Shown: positions 16,310 through 25,249, counted from the stretch's first letter. The stretch: DNA of 64,000 nt from JACVRW01 sp963757815 (GCA_963757815.1 CAVWSN010000011.1:1-64000), one strand, 5' to 3'. Translations and numbers: made by a program. Notes: generated by a model not told the origin, from the letters alone.

Positions 16310-16726
16310 GTGTCGCAGGACGACGAGGCGATCAGCTTTCGGCGAGGGATGGAGGCCTACAGCCGGGGCGATTATGAGGCGGCGCTTGTCGGCTTCGACC
16401 CCGCGATCGAATGGAGCGTCCACGCGAGCCTCGCCCCTGATGCGACCACCTACCACGGCCACGAGGGCGTGAAGCGGTTCTGGGAGACGTGGGCGGAGGC
16501 GATCAGCGGCATGGAGCTCGAGATCGAGGAGTGCCGCTCCGTAGGACCGAATCAGGTCCTCGCCATCACCCGGGCGCACGGAACCGGAGCGGGCAGCGGC
16601 GCGCCCGTCGCATCCGGGCGCTTCGGATCGATCGCCGACTTCCGGGACGGGCGCTGCGTCAGGGTCCGGCTGTACGGCAACGTCGCCCATGCCCTCGAAG
16701 CCGTGGGGCTTCGGGAATCGTTGTAG
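16310..16726 (+). CDS. SnoaL-like (NTF2-fold) protein
   Basis: A 138-residue cone-shaped NTF2-like protein. From the GTG at 16310 it reads VSQDDEAISFRRGMEAYSRG, then WSVHASLAPDATTYHGHEGV, a typical SnoaL-like segment around the pocket, and ends with FRDGRCVRVRLYGNVAHALE. Such proteins can be small isomerases, hydrolases or orphan ligand-binding proteins; the catalytic residues cannot be fixed from sequence alone. It converges on the GGDEF-EAL gene with 12 bases between stops. A second SnoaL-like protein lies at 58694. Confidence 0.8.
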   Translation: MSQDDEAISFRRGMEAYSRGDYEAALVGFDPAIEWSVHASLAPDATTYHGHEGVKRFWETWAEAISGMELEIEECRSVGPNQVLAITRAHGTGAGSGAPVASGRFGSIADFRDGRCVRVRLYGNVAHALEAVGLRESL

Positions 16727-16738
16727 GCGCCGCGCCGC

Positions 16739-18460
16739 TCAGAGACGCAGGCCGGCCTCGAGCAGTCCGTCGAGCTCCTCGGTCGGCAGTGCGCGAGCGA
16801 AAAGGTGCCCCTGGCCGATGGGGCAGGCGAGCTCGCGCAGCCATGCGGCTTGCTCCTCGGTCTCGATTCCCTCGGCCACGACGTCCATGCCGAGCGCTCG
16901 GCCCAGGGCCAGCGCGGCCGCCACGAGCGCGGTGTCTGAGGTGTCCTGGGCGATGCCCTGCACGAAGGAGCGGTCGATCTTGAGGACGTCGGCGGGCATT
17001 CTGCGCAGGTGGTCGAGCGACGAGTAGCCCGTGCCGAAGTCGTCGATCGCCACGCGGATCCCGGCGGCGCTCAGCTCGCGTAGCGCGCGGAAACCCGAGG
17101 CGCGGTCGGCCATCGCCGTGCTCTCGGTGACCTCGATGCACAGCGACGAGGGATCGATCCCTGAGCCGCGGACAGCGCCCAGTACCGTCGGGACGACGTC
17201 CGGGTGCGTCAGCTCGCGGGCGCCGAGATTGACGGACAGCCGCAGGTCGCTCGCCGAGCCGCGGCGCTGCCAGTCGCGCAAGCGCTCGCAGGCCTCGCGC
17301 ACAGCCCAGGCGCCGATGTCGACGATAAGACCGCTCTCCTCGGCGACCTCCAGGAAGGCGGCAGGCGCGAGCAGTCCTCGCTCCGGATGCTCCCAGCGCA
17401 GGAGGGCCTCGGCGCCGATCAGGCGGCCCGAGGCGAGGTCGACGAGCGGCTGGTAGTAGAGCCGCAGCTCGCCGCGCTCGAGACCGCGCTGGAGCTCCTG
17501 CTCGACCGTCATCGCCTCCACCGCCCGCTCGCGCATCGCCTGGTCGAACAGCTCGGCGCGGGCGCCCCCACGCTCCTTGGCGCGATACATGGCGGCATCC
17601 GCGTCTTCGATCAAGCGCTGGCCGTCCACCTGCTCGCCGGCGTCGGCGAGCGCGAATCCGATGCTGGCGCTCAGCCGAAGCTCCGCGCCGCCGGCCGTGA
17701 TCGGCTCGGAGATCGGCCCCTGCAGGCGATCCGCCAAGCTCACTGCCTCGAACACCCCACCGACGGACTCGCAGAGGATTGTGAACTCGTCGCCGCCGAA
17801 GCGGGCCACCGTGTCCCCCGGCCGCAGCGCGCCCTGGAGCCTGCGTGCGACCTCCTGGAGCACCTCGTCGCCGGCTGCATGGCCGAGGCTGTCGTTGATG
17901 CGCTTGAAGCGGTCCAGGTCGACGAAGTAGACGGCGGTCACGCTGGTGGGAGCGCGACGCCCGAGCGCATGCCTCAGGCGATCGGCAAAGAGGCCGCGGT
18001 TCGCGAGTCCGGTGAGCGGGTCATACAGCGCGAGTCGCTCGAGCTCCGCCTCCATCCCCTTGCGGTCGGTCACGTCGTGGAACACGCCGTAGAAGAGCGG
18101 GTCCAAGCGATCGCCGGGCCCGCGCACCACAGTCATCTCGTCGCGGATCCAGATCCAGCGGTCGTCGGCGGTCCGCAGGCGGTACTCCTGGACGAGCTTC
18201 TCGCCCGAGCGCGCGCATTCCGCCTCTGCGCTCGTCACGCGCACGAAGTCGTCCGGGTGAACGGACCGATCCCACATCGAATGACCGGCCATCCACTCCT
18301 CGCGCGTGAAGCCGAGCACCCTCTCGATCGACGGGCTGACGTAGAGGCACTCTCCCTGGAGGCCCGCCTCGTAGATATAGGCAACCGAAGGCAGCCCCTC
18401 GGGGAGGGGCCGGTAGCGGTCTTCGATCTCGCGCAGCACGCGCTGCAGATCCGGCGCCAT
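16739..18460 (-). CDS. PAS-GGDEF-EAL protein (c-di-GMP turnover)
   Basis: A 573-residue cytoplasmic signalling enzyme. A PAS/PAC region occupies residues 20-135 (FTREEWMAGHSMWDRSVHPD, FHDVTDRK). The diguanylate cyclase domain has intact GGDEF at 222-226 and an inhibitory-site RxxD (RPGD, 213-216) five residues before it. The phosphodiesterase domain has GAEALLRWEHP at 349-359 and DDFGTGYSSLDHLRRMPAD, so both activities look feasible. ATG 18460 is the first reasonable start after the tadA stop at 18508; there is no strong ribosome site and the frame is open further upstream inside tadA. No membrane span is present, so PAS probably senses a cytosolic signal. Confidence 0.9.
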   Translation of the reverse strand: MAPDLQRVLREIEDRYRPLPEGLPSVAYIYEAGLQGECLYVSPSIERVLGFTREEWMAGHSMWDRSVHPDDFVRVTSAEAECARSGEKLVQEYRLRTADDRWIWIRDEMTVVRGPGDRLDPLFYGVFHDVTDRKGMEAELERLALYDPLTGLANRGLFADRLRHALGRRAPTSVTAVYFVDLDRFKRINDSLGHAAGDEVLQEVARRLQGALRPGDTVARFGGDEFTILCESVGGVFEAVSLADRLQGPISEPITAGGAELRLSASIGFALADAGEQVDGQRLIEDADAAMYRAKERGGARAELFDQAMRERAVEAMTVEQELQRGLERGELRLYYQPLVDLASGRLIGAEALLRWEHPERGLLAPAAFLEVAEESGLIVDIGAWAVREACERLRDWQRRGSASDLRLSVNLGARELTHPDVVPTVLGAVRGSGIDPSSLCIEVTESTAMADRASGFRALRELSAAGIRVAIDDFGTGYSSLDHLRRMPADVLKIDRSFVQGIAQDTSDTALVAAALALGRALGMDVVAEGIETEEQAAWLRELACPIGQGHLFARALPTEELDGLLEAGLRL

Positions 18461-18507
18461 CCGGTCATATATCGGCAGCTGCGAGCGCGCGTTTAGCCGA
18501 TTCGGGC

Positions 18508-18967
18508 TCAGCGCCGGGACGCGAAGAAGCTGCGCAGGAGCTCGGACGCCTCCTCCGCGAGCAGCCCGCCCGCTGCCTCCGGACGGTGATTGAGACGCGG
18601 CTCCCCAAGCACGTTCATGACGCTGCCGGCCGCGCCGGCCTTGGGATCGTCGGCCGCCCAGACCACTCGCGGCACGCGGGCGAGCACGATCGCCCCGGCG
18701 CACATCGCACACGGCTCGAGCGTCACGTAGAGCACCGTGTCGAGGAGTCGCCACCCGGACAGCGCGGTCGACGCCTCCCGCAGCGCGAGGATCTCGGCGT
18801 GCGCCGTGGGGTCGCCGCGCAGCTCGCGCTCGTTGCGCGCCGCCGCGATCAGCTCACCGCCGTGGACGATGACCGCGCCGATCGGCACGTCGTCGTGCTC
18901 GAGCCGCACGCTCGGCCTCGCGCAGCGCGAGCCGCATGAAGTACTCGTCGCGCGGAAAGAAGCTCAC
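18508..18967 (-). CDS. tadA: tRNA-specific adenosine deaminase TadA, frameshifted near 18905
   Basis: Deaminates A34 of tRNA-Arg(ACG) to inosine. The zinc deaminase motifs are both present: HAEILALRE (His ligand and proton-shuttle Glu) and PCAMCAGAI (two Cys ligands). The N-terminal helix DEYFMRLALREAERA is encoded in a different frame from LEHDDVPIGAVIV; one extra base at about 18900-18910 separates them. With the break removed the protein starts at GTG 18967 (VSFFPRDEYF) and has the usual length of about 150 residues. The GTG overlaps the epimerase stop by four bases (GTGA), so the two are translationally coupled. Confidence 0.9.
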
Positions 18968-20070
18968 GGCGCCACGAGCCTCCGGCCCACCCGGCGCTCG
19001 GCGGCGCGCAGCCCACCGAGCAGGCCGGCCCGCCCCGCGAGCTGCACCCCGGCCGCGGCCACCGAGAGCGGCGACGGCGGCCCGCCGCCGAGCCGTCCCG
19101 AGTCGATCAGGTCGCGGTACCAGTCGATCGTGTCGGTGAGCGTTCGCGCGAGCGGCCGCGCCCGGTATCCGAGCTCGCGCCGCGCCTTGCGCGACGAGTA
19201 GCGCCAGTTCCCGCCCATCAGCACGATCCCCTCGGCGCGCACGAGCCCGGGCAGCCCGACGGACTCGGCCACCCTGGCGAGCGGCCCCGCCTCCGGCGGC
19301 ACCACCACGAGCGGATGGCGCACGCCGGACAGTTCGGCCACGCGCTCGAACAGCTCTATCCAGCTGAGGTCGTGTCCGCCCAGCACATAGCGCTCGCCCG
19401 GGCTGCCGCGCTCCGCGGCGAGCAGGTGCCCCTTCGCCACGTCGCGGACGTCCACGATGTTGGTCTCGCCGTCCACGATCGCGGGCAGCCGCCCGCGCAG
19501 GTAGTTGCCGATCATGCGCGTCGAGGTCTCGCCGGGGACGCTGCGGTCGAGCGCGGCCCCGAACACGTAGGACGGGTTCACGATCACGACCTCGATCCCG
19601 TTGCGGGCGCCCGCCGCGAGCGCCTCCGCCTCGCCCTCGTGCTTGGCGTCGGGGTAGGTGAGTCCCAGCCCTCCGCCGCGGTAGAGGTCCTCCTCGCTGC
19701 CGGGGCGGTCGGGCGGCGCGGGCCCGATGCCGGCCACGCTCGAGGTGATCAAGATCCGGCGCACGCCCTCGGCGGCGGCTGCCTCGACCGCGATGCGCGG
19801 GGAGAGGGCGTTCAGGCGCCAGACGAGCTCGGCCGGCCGCGATGCCACCAGGCCCGCGCAGTGGAAGACGGTGCTGCAGCCACGGAAGGCCCGGCGCAAC
19901 GCGCCACGGTCGAGGACATCCGCCCGGACCGGCTCGACGTCGGTCCCCGCGAGGCGCTCGAGGCGGCGCTCGTCCCGGTAGGTGACCCTCGGCGGGCCGA
20001 GGCGCTCGGACGCAAGCTTGGCCACGTGCGCGCCGATGAACCCTGTAGCGCCTGTTACGCAAACGCTCAC
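18964..20070 (-). CDS. NAD-dependent epimerase/dehydratase (extended SDR)
   Basis: A 368-residue nucleotide-sugar or steroid-type SDR. The Rossmann glycine motif VTGATGFIG is at residues 5-13, the catalytic YxxxK is present as YPDAK, and a Thr/Ser-rich strand (ILITSSVAG) precedes it. FVFGAALDR-type and DVRDVAKGHLLA segments match sugar epimerases of the HpnA-like group. I chose GTG 20070 because the Rossmann fold begins immediately after it. It is divergently arranged with the subtilase gene and overlaps tadA by four bases downstream. The substrate is unknown. Confidence 0.85.
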   Translation of the reverse strand: MSVCVTGATGFIGAHVAKLASERLGPPRVTYRDERRLERLAGTDVEPVRADVLDRGALRRAFRGCSTVFHCAGLVASRPAELVWRLNALSPRIAVEAAAAEGVRRILITSSVAGIGPAPPDRPGSEEDLYRGGGLGLTYPDAKHEGEAEALAAGARNGIEVVIVNPSYVFGAALDRSVPGETSTRMIGNYLRGRLPAIVDGETNIVDVRDVAKGHLLAAERGSPGERYVLGGHDLSWIELFERVAELSGVRHPLVVVPPEAGPLARVAESVGLPGLVRAEGIVLMGGNWRYSSRKARRELGYRARPLARTLTDTIDWYRDLIDSGRLGGGPPSPLSVAAAGVQLAGRAGLLGGLRAAERRVGRRLVAP

Positions 20071-20129
20071 AACTTCCGTCTCCGACGGTTGTTCGTGCGT
20101 TCGTACACTCCGGTGCGCACCGTAGACCA

Positions 20130-21431
20130 ATGCCGATCCGTCACCTTCTAATCCTGCTGGCGCTAGCGACGCTCGCCCTGCCCGCAAGCGCTGCGGCGAA
20201 CGGCTATGTGCCCGACGAGGTGATCGTCCATTACGAGGACGGGACTACCGCGAGCGCGGCGGCCGCCGCCCGCGACGACGCCGGCATCGTGGCCGACCAA
20301 CGGCTCCCGGGCGGCTCGGAGCAGGTCGCGATCGAGGACGGCGGGTCGGTGCGCGAGACCATCACCGAGCTGGAGCACGACCCGAACGTCGCCTACGCGG
20401 TGCCCAACTGGCGCGCCCGGGCGGCGGCGCAGCCGCCCGGCGACCCCGGCACACGCCTGCAATGGAACCTGTTCTCCCCCTGGGGGATCAACCTGCCCGA
20501 GGCCTGGATGCTGGCGGAAAGCCGAGGCGCGCCCGGTGGCAAGGGCGCGGTCGTCGCGGTTCTCGACAGCGGTGTGGCGTTCGAGAACCGCGGCCGCTTC
20601 AGACGCGCCCCGGATCTGCGCACGTCGACCTTCGTGCGCCCGTACGACTTCATCGACGACGACCGGCACCCGAACGACGTGTTCGGTCACGGGACCCACG
20701 TGTCGGGGACGATCGCGCAGACGACCGGCAACGGCGTAGCCACGGCGGGCATCGCCTACAACGCGAAGATCATGCCGCTGCGCGTGCTGGACGACCAGGG
20801 CGCAGGCGACTCGGTGGCGATCGCGCGCGCGATCCGCTACGCCTCCCAATACGGCGCCGACATCATCAACCTGTCGCTCGAGTTCCCCGCCGAGGTGCGC
20901 AGCTTCGAGATTCCCGACGTGCTCGCGGCACTGCGCTACGCGCGCCGGCACGGCGTGCTCGTGGTGGGCGCGGCCGGCAACCAGGCCGACTTCTCGGTGG
21001 CCTACCCGGCGCGCGCGGGATCGGTGGTCGCCGTCGGCGCCACGACCATCACCGGCTGCCAGGCGGACTACTCGAACTCCGGCACCGATCTCGACCTCGT
21101 CGCGCCCGGCGGCGGCGCCGACGCGCCCAACGCGGACAGCATCTGGGACAGCCAGCACTGCAACCCGGACTCGCTCGGCAAGCCGATCTTCCAGCAGACC
21201 TTCAACAGCCGCAGCGTGCGCCGCTTCGGCCTGCCCGGCGGCTACGAGGGCACCTCGATGGCCGCCCCGCACGTATCCGCAATCGCCGCCCTGGTCGTTG
21301 CGACGAATCGGCTCGGGCCGAACCCGTCGCCGCGTGCGCTCGAGGCCCATCTCAAGGCCACCGCCCGACCGACCGATCGCCCCGATCGCTACGGGGCTGG
21401 GCTGGTGGATGCGGCAGCGGCTCTGCGCTAG
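20130..21431 (+). CDS. Secreted subtilisin-like serine protease (S8)
   Basis: A 433-residue exported protease. Residues 1-24 form a signal peptide (MPIRHLLILLALATLALPAS), residues 25-95 an I9-type propeptide (VIVHYEDGTTASAA, DPNVAYAVPNW), and the catalytic domain follows with Asp146 (AVLDSGVA), His187 (FGHGTHVSG), oxyanion Asn284 (AAGNQ) and Ser376 (GTSMAAPH). All four are intact, so it should be active. There is no C-terminal anchor. The start codon is 59 bases from the divergent epimerase start. Confidence 0.95.
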   Translation: MPIRHLLILLALATLALPASAAANGYVPDEVIVHYEDGTTASAAAAARDDAGIVADQRLPGGSEQVAIEDGGSVRETITELEHDPNVAYAVPNWRARAAAQPPGDPGTRLQWNLFSPWGINLPEAWMLAESRGAPGGKGAVVAVLDSGVAFENRGRFRRAPDLRTSTFVRPYDFIDDDRHPNDVFGHGTHVSGTIAQTTGNGVATAGIAYNAKIMPLRVLDDQGAGDSVAIARAIRYASQYGADIINLSLEFPAEVRSFEIPDVLAALRYARRHGVLVVGAAGNQADFSVAYPARAGSVVAVGATTITGCQADYSNSGTDLDLVAPGGGADAPNADSIWDSQHCNPDSLGKPIFQQTFNSRSVRRFGLPGGYEGTSMAAPHVSAIAALVVATNRLGPNPSPRALEAHLKATARPTDRPDRYGAGLVDAAAALR

Positions 21432-21435
21432 GACA

Positions 21436-21879
21436 CTAGGTCGTCCGGATGATCATCACGCTGCAGGGCGCGTGATGTGAGACCTTGTTGGGCACGCTGC
21501 CCAGCAGGAAGCGCTTGGCCCCGGTCATCCCCTTGTTCCCGACCACGATCAGGTCGGCCTCCTGCTCCTCGGCCACGTCGAGGATCGCGTCCGCCGGGTC
21601 CCCCTCGCGGGCGTGCGTCTCAACCGTGACACCGGCGGCGCGCAGGCCTTCGGCTGCCGATTCGAGGGTCTGGGTCACATCTTCGCGCGGATTGACCATC
21701 CACTGGAGGTCACCCGGCACCTGCTGGCGCTCCTCGCGCAGTCTGCCCTCGGATACGGGCTCGTAAGCGCTGACCAGGTGCACCTTCGCGCCGATCGACC
21801 TGGCGAGCTCCGTCGCCTGGCGAACCGCCTCACCGGCCGTGTCCGAGCCGTCCGTTCCCACCACTATCGAACCGAACAA
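21436..21879 (-). CDS. Universal stress protein (UspA family, ATP-binding type)
   Basis: A 147-residue single-domain Usp. It begins with the phosphate-contacting strand FGSIVVGTDGSDTA and ends with the ATP-binding signature GNKGMTGAKRFLLGSVPNKV, so it belongs to the nucleotide-binding class. Translation starts at a TTG (21879), which is decided by the strong AGGAGG seven bases upstream. It is divergent to the NarL-type response regulator; the shared control region has a small inverted repeat at 21935. Confidence 0.93.
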   Translation of the reverse strand: MFGSIVVGTDGSDTAGEAVRQATELARSIGAKVHLVSAYEPVSEGRLREERQQVPGDLQWMVNPREDVTQTLESAAEGLRAAGVTVETHAREGDPADAILDVAEEQEADLIVVGNKGMTGAKRFLLGSVPNKVSHHAPCSVMIIRTT

Positions 21880-21934
21880 GAAGCACCCTCCTGATCCGCG
21901 CAGTCCAAAAAACGCATCATAAGTCGTGGCCGAT

Positions 21935-21948
21935 TGGCTGGATAGCCA
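21935..21948. promoter_or_regulatory. Inverted repeat TGGCT-GGAT-AGCCA, putative operator
   Basis: A perfect 5+4+5 inverted repeat between the divergent uspA-like and response regulator genes, 16 bases before the regulator ATG. The position suits autoregulation by the adjacent NarL-type protein, which is inference. Confidence 0.35.
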
Positions 21949-21963
21949 GTATGTTTGGCATCA

Positions 21964-22590
21964 ATGTCCATACCAACACGGTGCCTGGCCGTGGACGACC
22001 ATCCGACCGTGAGGCAAGGACTCGGCCTCATGTTCGGGCACACGCCCGACCTCGAGCTGGTCGGGACGGTCGAGAGCGGCGAAGACGTAATAGAGGCCTG
22101 CATGAAGCTGCGCCCGCAGGTCGTGATCATGGATGTCCGCCTGCCGGGCATCGACGGCATCTCCGCGGTCAAGCGGATCGCCGAGTGTTGCCCCGAGGTG
22201 CACACCGTGATGTTCTCGGCGTACGGCGACAAGCGCCTGCTCTCCGACGCGATCGCGGCCGGCGCCCGCGGCTATGTAATGAAGGGCTCGCCGCCGGAGG
22301 ACCTGCTGCGCGCGGTCCGAACCGTGACCACGGGCAAGCCGTTCGTCGACCCGTCGCTGTCACCGGCTCTGCTGATGTCGCAGGTCGGTCCGGACGCGCC
22401 GCTGTCGGAGCGTGAGCGCGAGATCCTGCAGCTGCTGGCGGAGGGCCTCCACACCGAGGAGGTCGCGCGGCGCATCGGGCTCTCGATCGAGACGGTGAAG
22501 TCGGACACCAAGCGCGCGATCCTCAAGCTCGAGGCCGACACTCGCGTGCACGCCGTGGCGATCGCGCTGCGCCAGGCGATGATCGAGTAG
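21964..22590 (+). CDS. NarL/FixJ-type response regulator
   Basis: A 208-residue two-domain transcription regulator. The receiver domain has the acidic pocket AVDDH (residues 9-13), phosphoacceptor Asp57 (IMDVRLPGIDG), switch Ser in FSAYGD and the conserved Lys in YVMKGS. The output domain carries LSEREREILQLLAEGLHTEE with a LuxR helix-turn-helix. ATG 21964 is preferred over an in-frame TTG at 21955; neither has a clear ribosome site. No sensor kinase is adjacent, so it is an orphan in this window. Confidence 0.92.
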   Translation: MSIPTRCLAVDDHPTVRQGLGLMFGHTPDLELVGTVESGEDVIEACMKLRPQVVIMDVRLPGIDGISAVKRIAECCPEVHTVMFSAYGDKRLLSDAIAAGARGYVMKGSPPEDLLRAVRTVTTGKPFVDPSLSPALLMSQVGPDAPLSEREREILQLLAEGLHTEEVARRIGLSIETVKSDTKRAILKLEADTRVHAVAIALRQAMIE

Positions 22591-22601
22591 AACCCCCTGC
22601 C

Positions 22602-22694
22602 GTGGAGGTCCCACGGTTCTGGATCGTCGTTCAGGTCCTGATCGTGATCTTCGTGCTGATCGGCGCGGTGATCGCGATCACGAAGCTGGCCTGA
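22602..22694 (+). CDS. Possible 30-residue single-span membrane microprotein
   Basis: A GTG-started frame 11 bases after the response regulator encodes VEVPRFWIVVQVLIVIFVLI followed by GAVIAITKLA and a stop. The composition is that of one transmembrane helix with a short soluble N-terminus. Its 3' end overlaps the convergent permease gene by 17 bases. The absence of a good ribosome site lowers confidence, but the hydrophobic pattern is not expected by chance in such GC-rich DNA. Confidence 0.4.
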   Translation: MEVPRFWIVVQVLIVIFVLIGAVIAITKLA

Positions 22695-23811
22695 GCGGCT
22701 TCGCCTCGCTTTCGTCGGGCGCGAGCTCATCCTCGAGCCCCTCGGGCAGATCGATGTCGGTCCGTCTTCGCTCCGCGTGCGCCTCCTCGACCGGCTTGAC
22801 CCAGAACTCCTCGACGACGATCACGACGAGCGAGAGGATCGGCACCGCCACGAACAGCCCCACGAAGCCGAACAGCTGGCCGACGACGACCACGCCGATC
22901 GCGACCACCGCGGGGTGCAGGCGGACCCGCTGCGCCATGATCACCGGGATCGTGATGTTGCTCTCGATCTGCTGAACCAGGATGTAGACGGCGAGCACGA
23001 CCAGGGCCTTCCCAGGCGAGTCGGTGAGCGCGAACAGCGTCGGGGGAATGGCCCCTGCGATGGCGCCGAAGTAGGGCACGACCACGAGCAGCGCCGACAG
23101 GACCGCGAAGAAGATCGCGAAGTCGAGGCCGATGATCGTCAGCCCCGCGAACAGCAGCACGAACGTCAGGACCATGTCGATCGCGACGCCCTCCATCCAG
23201 CCGATCCAGGCACCCCGCAGGCGATCGAGAACGTGGCGGATGTGGGCCCGGCGGTTGGGCGGGGCGAGGCTCACGAGGCTGTCGACGAGCGGCCCGGGCC
23301 GCGCGGCCATGTAGTAGGCCGTGATCAGGATGAGTACGAGAGCGGCTGCGATGCCGGCGAGGTTCAGCCCGATCTCCGTGATCGGCCCGATCAGGCGATC
23401 CGGATCGTCGGTCAGCCGCTCGGCGAAGCGCTCCACCTCATTTCCGACCTCGCCGGCGTCCTGCCCCGTCAGGTCGGCGTACATCTCCTCGAGATTCGTG
23501 ACGATCCCCGGAACGTCGTCCACGAACTCCTCCGTCTGGTCGACGAAGGGCGGGATGAGGAGGTAGACGACGAGGGCTATCGCCCCGATGCCCCCGAGGA
23601 GCGCGATGAGCGTGCCGGCCGAGCGGGGGATCTTGTAGCGCTCCAGCCGGGTGGCGATCGCGGCGAGCGGAATGGCCACGATCACGGTGATCAGGATCGC
23701 CAGCAGGAGGGTGACCAGCTGGCGGAAGAGGAGTCCGAACAGCAACAGCCCCGCCGCGAGGAGGACCGCGCGGTAGACGACGTGCGGCGAGGCTGTGCGG
23801 TCCCCGTCCAT
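22678..23811 (-). CDS. AI-2E family transporter (permease)
   Basis: A 377-residue membrane protein of the AI-2 exporter/Na+-H+ antiporter superfamily. It has paired N-terminal spans (AVLLAAGLLLFGLLF, LLLAILITVIVAIPL), a soluble loop of about 70 residues (DQTEEFVDDVPGIVTNLEEM) and a C-terminal block with the family-typical PYFGAIAGAIPP, VQQIESNITIPVIM and LHPAVVAIGVVVVGQLFG. ATG 23811 was chosen because upstream in-frame sequence is Pro/Arg-rich and not family-like. The substrate cannot be predicted. It is divergent to plsC. Confidence 0.88.
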   Translation of the reverse strand: MDGDRTASPHVVYRAVLLAAGLLLFGLLFRQLVTLLLAILITVIVAIPLAAIATRLERYKIPRSAGTLIALLGGIGAIALVVYLLIPPFVDQTEEFVDDVPGIVTNLEEMYADLTGQDAGEVGNEVERFAERLTDDPDRLIGPITEIGLNLAGIAAALVLILITAYYMAARPGPLVDSLVSLAPPNRRAHIRHVLDRLRGAWIGWMEGVAIDMVLTFVLLFAGLTIIGLDFAIFFAVLSALLVVVPYFGAIAGAIPPTLFALTDSPGKALVVLAVYILVQQIESNITIPVIMAQRVRLHPAVVAIGVVVVGQLFGFVGLFVAVPILSLVVIVVEEFWVKPVEEAHAERRRTDIDLPEGLEDELAPDESEAKPLRPAS

Positions 23812-23965
23812 CCCGCTTACGGTACCTGTGAAGGCACCGCGCGGGACGGGGTCAGGATGAAGCGGAGCGTCAGGTACGGCGCTCGAGGTCGGCCACATCC
23901 CGGCACCGCGTACCCGGCGGCCCTGGAGCGGAAACGCGCCGAACCCGCCGGTAGCGTGCGTCGAG

Positions 23966-24700
23966 GTGACCAACGAGGAGGCGCATCGGCGGGCGCGGGA
24001 GAAGGGCGTGTCGCGCGCGCTCTACGCGTTCGTCCGCGGGCTGCTCGCGCCGTTCATGCGGCTCTACTTCCGGATGCACATCTCGGGCGCCGAGCACATC
24101 CCGGCGGAGGGGGCGGCGATCGTCGCGCCCAACCACAAGAGCTTCTTCGACTCGTTCTTCATCGCCGTCTGCACGCGCCGCCACGTGCGCTTCATGGCGA
24201 AGAGCGAGCTCATCGAGGCGCGTTACGGCCCGCTGCTCGTGCGGCTCGGCGCCTTCCCCGTACGCCGCGGCCAGTCCGACGCCGATGCGCTCGAGACCGC
24301 CCGCGTGATTCTGGGCCAGGGCGGCCTGCTCGCGCTCTTCCCCGAGGGCACCCGCATCCGCGATCCCGACGAGCTCGGTCACCCCAAGCGCGGCGCCGGC
24401 CGGCTGGCGCTCGACACGGGCGCTCCGCTCATCCCCTGTGCGATCACCGGAACCGAGAAGCTGTTCGCGGGGCCCGTGCCCAAGCCGCGGCGGGTGCAGG
24501 TCGCCTTCTCCGAGCCGATTCCGGTGCACCGGCTCGCCCCGACCCCTGGCAACGCGGGCGAGCTGATCGAAACGACGCTCTGGCCGCAGGTCGAGGACGA
24601 GTACCGGCGCCTCCGCGCCCGCCCGACGCTGATCGCCGCAGCGCTCGCGGCGCTGGGGGTCGGCGGCGGAGTGCTGCTCCGCCGCCGACGGAGGCGGTAG
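23966..24700 (+). CDS. 1-acyl-sn-glycerol-3-phosphate acyltransferase (PlsC-like)
   Basis: Transfers an acyl chain to lysophosphatidate in membrane lipid synthesis. The catalytic NHx4D motif appears as NHKSFFDS (residues 56-63), and the substrate-binding FPEGTR follows around residue 125. Further family blocks are AKSELIEARYGPLLVRLGAF and GAPLIPCAITGTEKLF. A C-terminal hydrophobic helix with an arginine cluster (ALAALGVGGGVLLRRRRRR) probably anchors it to the membrane. The start is a GTG. A dispersed repeat begins directly after its stop. Confidence 0.92.
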   Translation: MTNEEAHRRAREKGVSRALYAFVRGLLAPFMRLYFRMHISGAEHIPAEGAAIVAPNHKSFFDSFFIAVCTRRHVRFMAKSELIEARYGPLLVRLGAFPVRRGQSDADALETARVILGQGGLLALFPEGTRIRDPDELGHPKRGAGRLALDTGAPLIPCAITGTEKLFAGPVPKPRRVQVAFSEPIPVHRLAPTPGNAGELIETTLWPQVEDEYRRLRARPTLIAAALAALGVGGGVLLRRRRRR

Positions 24701-24704
24701 AGCG

Positions 24705-24892
24705 GCGGCGGACACTCTGGCCCGGCCGGGTTGGTCTCCGCCAGCCGGGTTAGGGCTGGGGAAGGGTGTCGTGGACAGCCGCGCCCAACCCGGCATTTGA
24801 TCCAACAATCCTGCCCTGTGGCGCTCCTGGCCCACTAATCCAGGACAAATCGCGTTGTCCGCGGGACCGACCCGGCGCCACCACCCGAGTGC
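24705..24892 (+). repeat. Dispersed intergenic repeat, copy A
   Basis: A non-coding stretch containing GGTCTCCGCCAGCCGGGTTA followed by GGGCTGGGGAAGGG, then CAATCCTGCCCT and CTCCTGGCCCACTAATCCAG, and ending with GACCGACCCGGCGCCACCAC. All four blocks recur in the same order on the opposite strand at 36020-36340. It lies between the convergent plsC and rhodanese genes and touches both stops. Confidence 0.75.
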
Positions 24893-24906
24893 GGGCGCGA
24901 ACCGAG

Positions 24907-25249
24907 CTAGACGCCGGCGCTCGACCTCGCCCTCCACGGGCAGGCCCGCCTCGATCCAGTCGGCGATCCCGGCGGGATAGTCGCGCACGTTCGTGTAGCC
25001 GAGCGCCACCAGCCGGTTGGCCGCGATCTCCGAGTTCCGGCACGCGAGGTTCGCGCAGTAGGTGACGATCGCGGCGTCCTTGTCGGGGAGCCGCTCGGGC
25101 GCCTGCTCCTCGACCCGCTCGTGGTCCATCTGCAGCGCGCCGGGGATGTGCTCCTTGCGGAAGTACTCCTCGGGGAGCGCGTGGACCAGTGTGACCTCGC
25201 CGCGGGCGACCAGTGCGTCGAGCTCCTCGCGCGTGACCTTCTCGACCAT
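24907..25249 (-). CDS. Rhodanese-domain sulfurtransferase, probable frame break near its stop
   Basis: A single-domain rhodanese of about 113 residues that would move sulfane sulfur through Cys65 in YCANLACRNS, the six-residue active-site loop. Flanking family blocks are LVHALPEEYFRKEHIPGALQ and YTNVRDYPAGIADWIEAGLP. ATG 25249 follows GGAAGG. As written, the frame runs through VERRRLARFAP into the repeat and far antisense of plsC, which is abnormal; one extra base near 24915 would restore a stop at 24907 after GEVERGV. It is divergent to tetR, with three operator copies between. Confidence 0.85.

Noticed and set aside
22777..24753. Plus-strand frame of 658 codons across the permease
   Set aside because: His/Asp/Arg-rich antisense reading; the permease spans on the minus strand explain the region.
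23870..24906. Extension of the rhodanese frame antisense through plsC
   Set aside because: The extension is low-complexity and antisense to PlsC motifs; it results from a lost stop near 24907.
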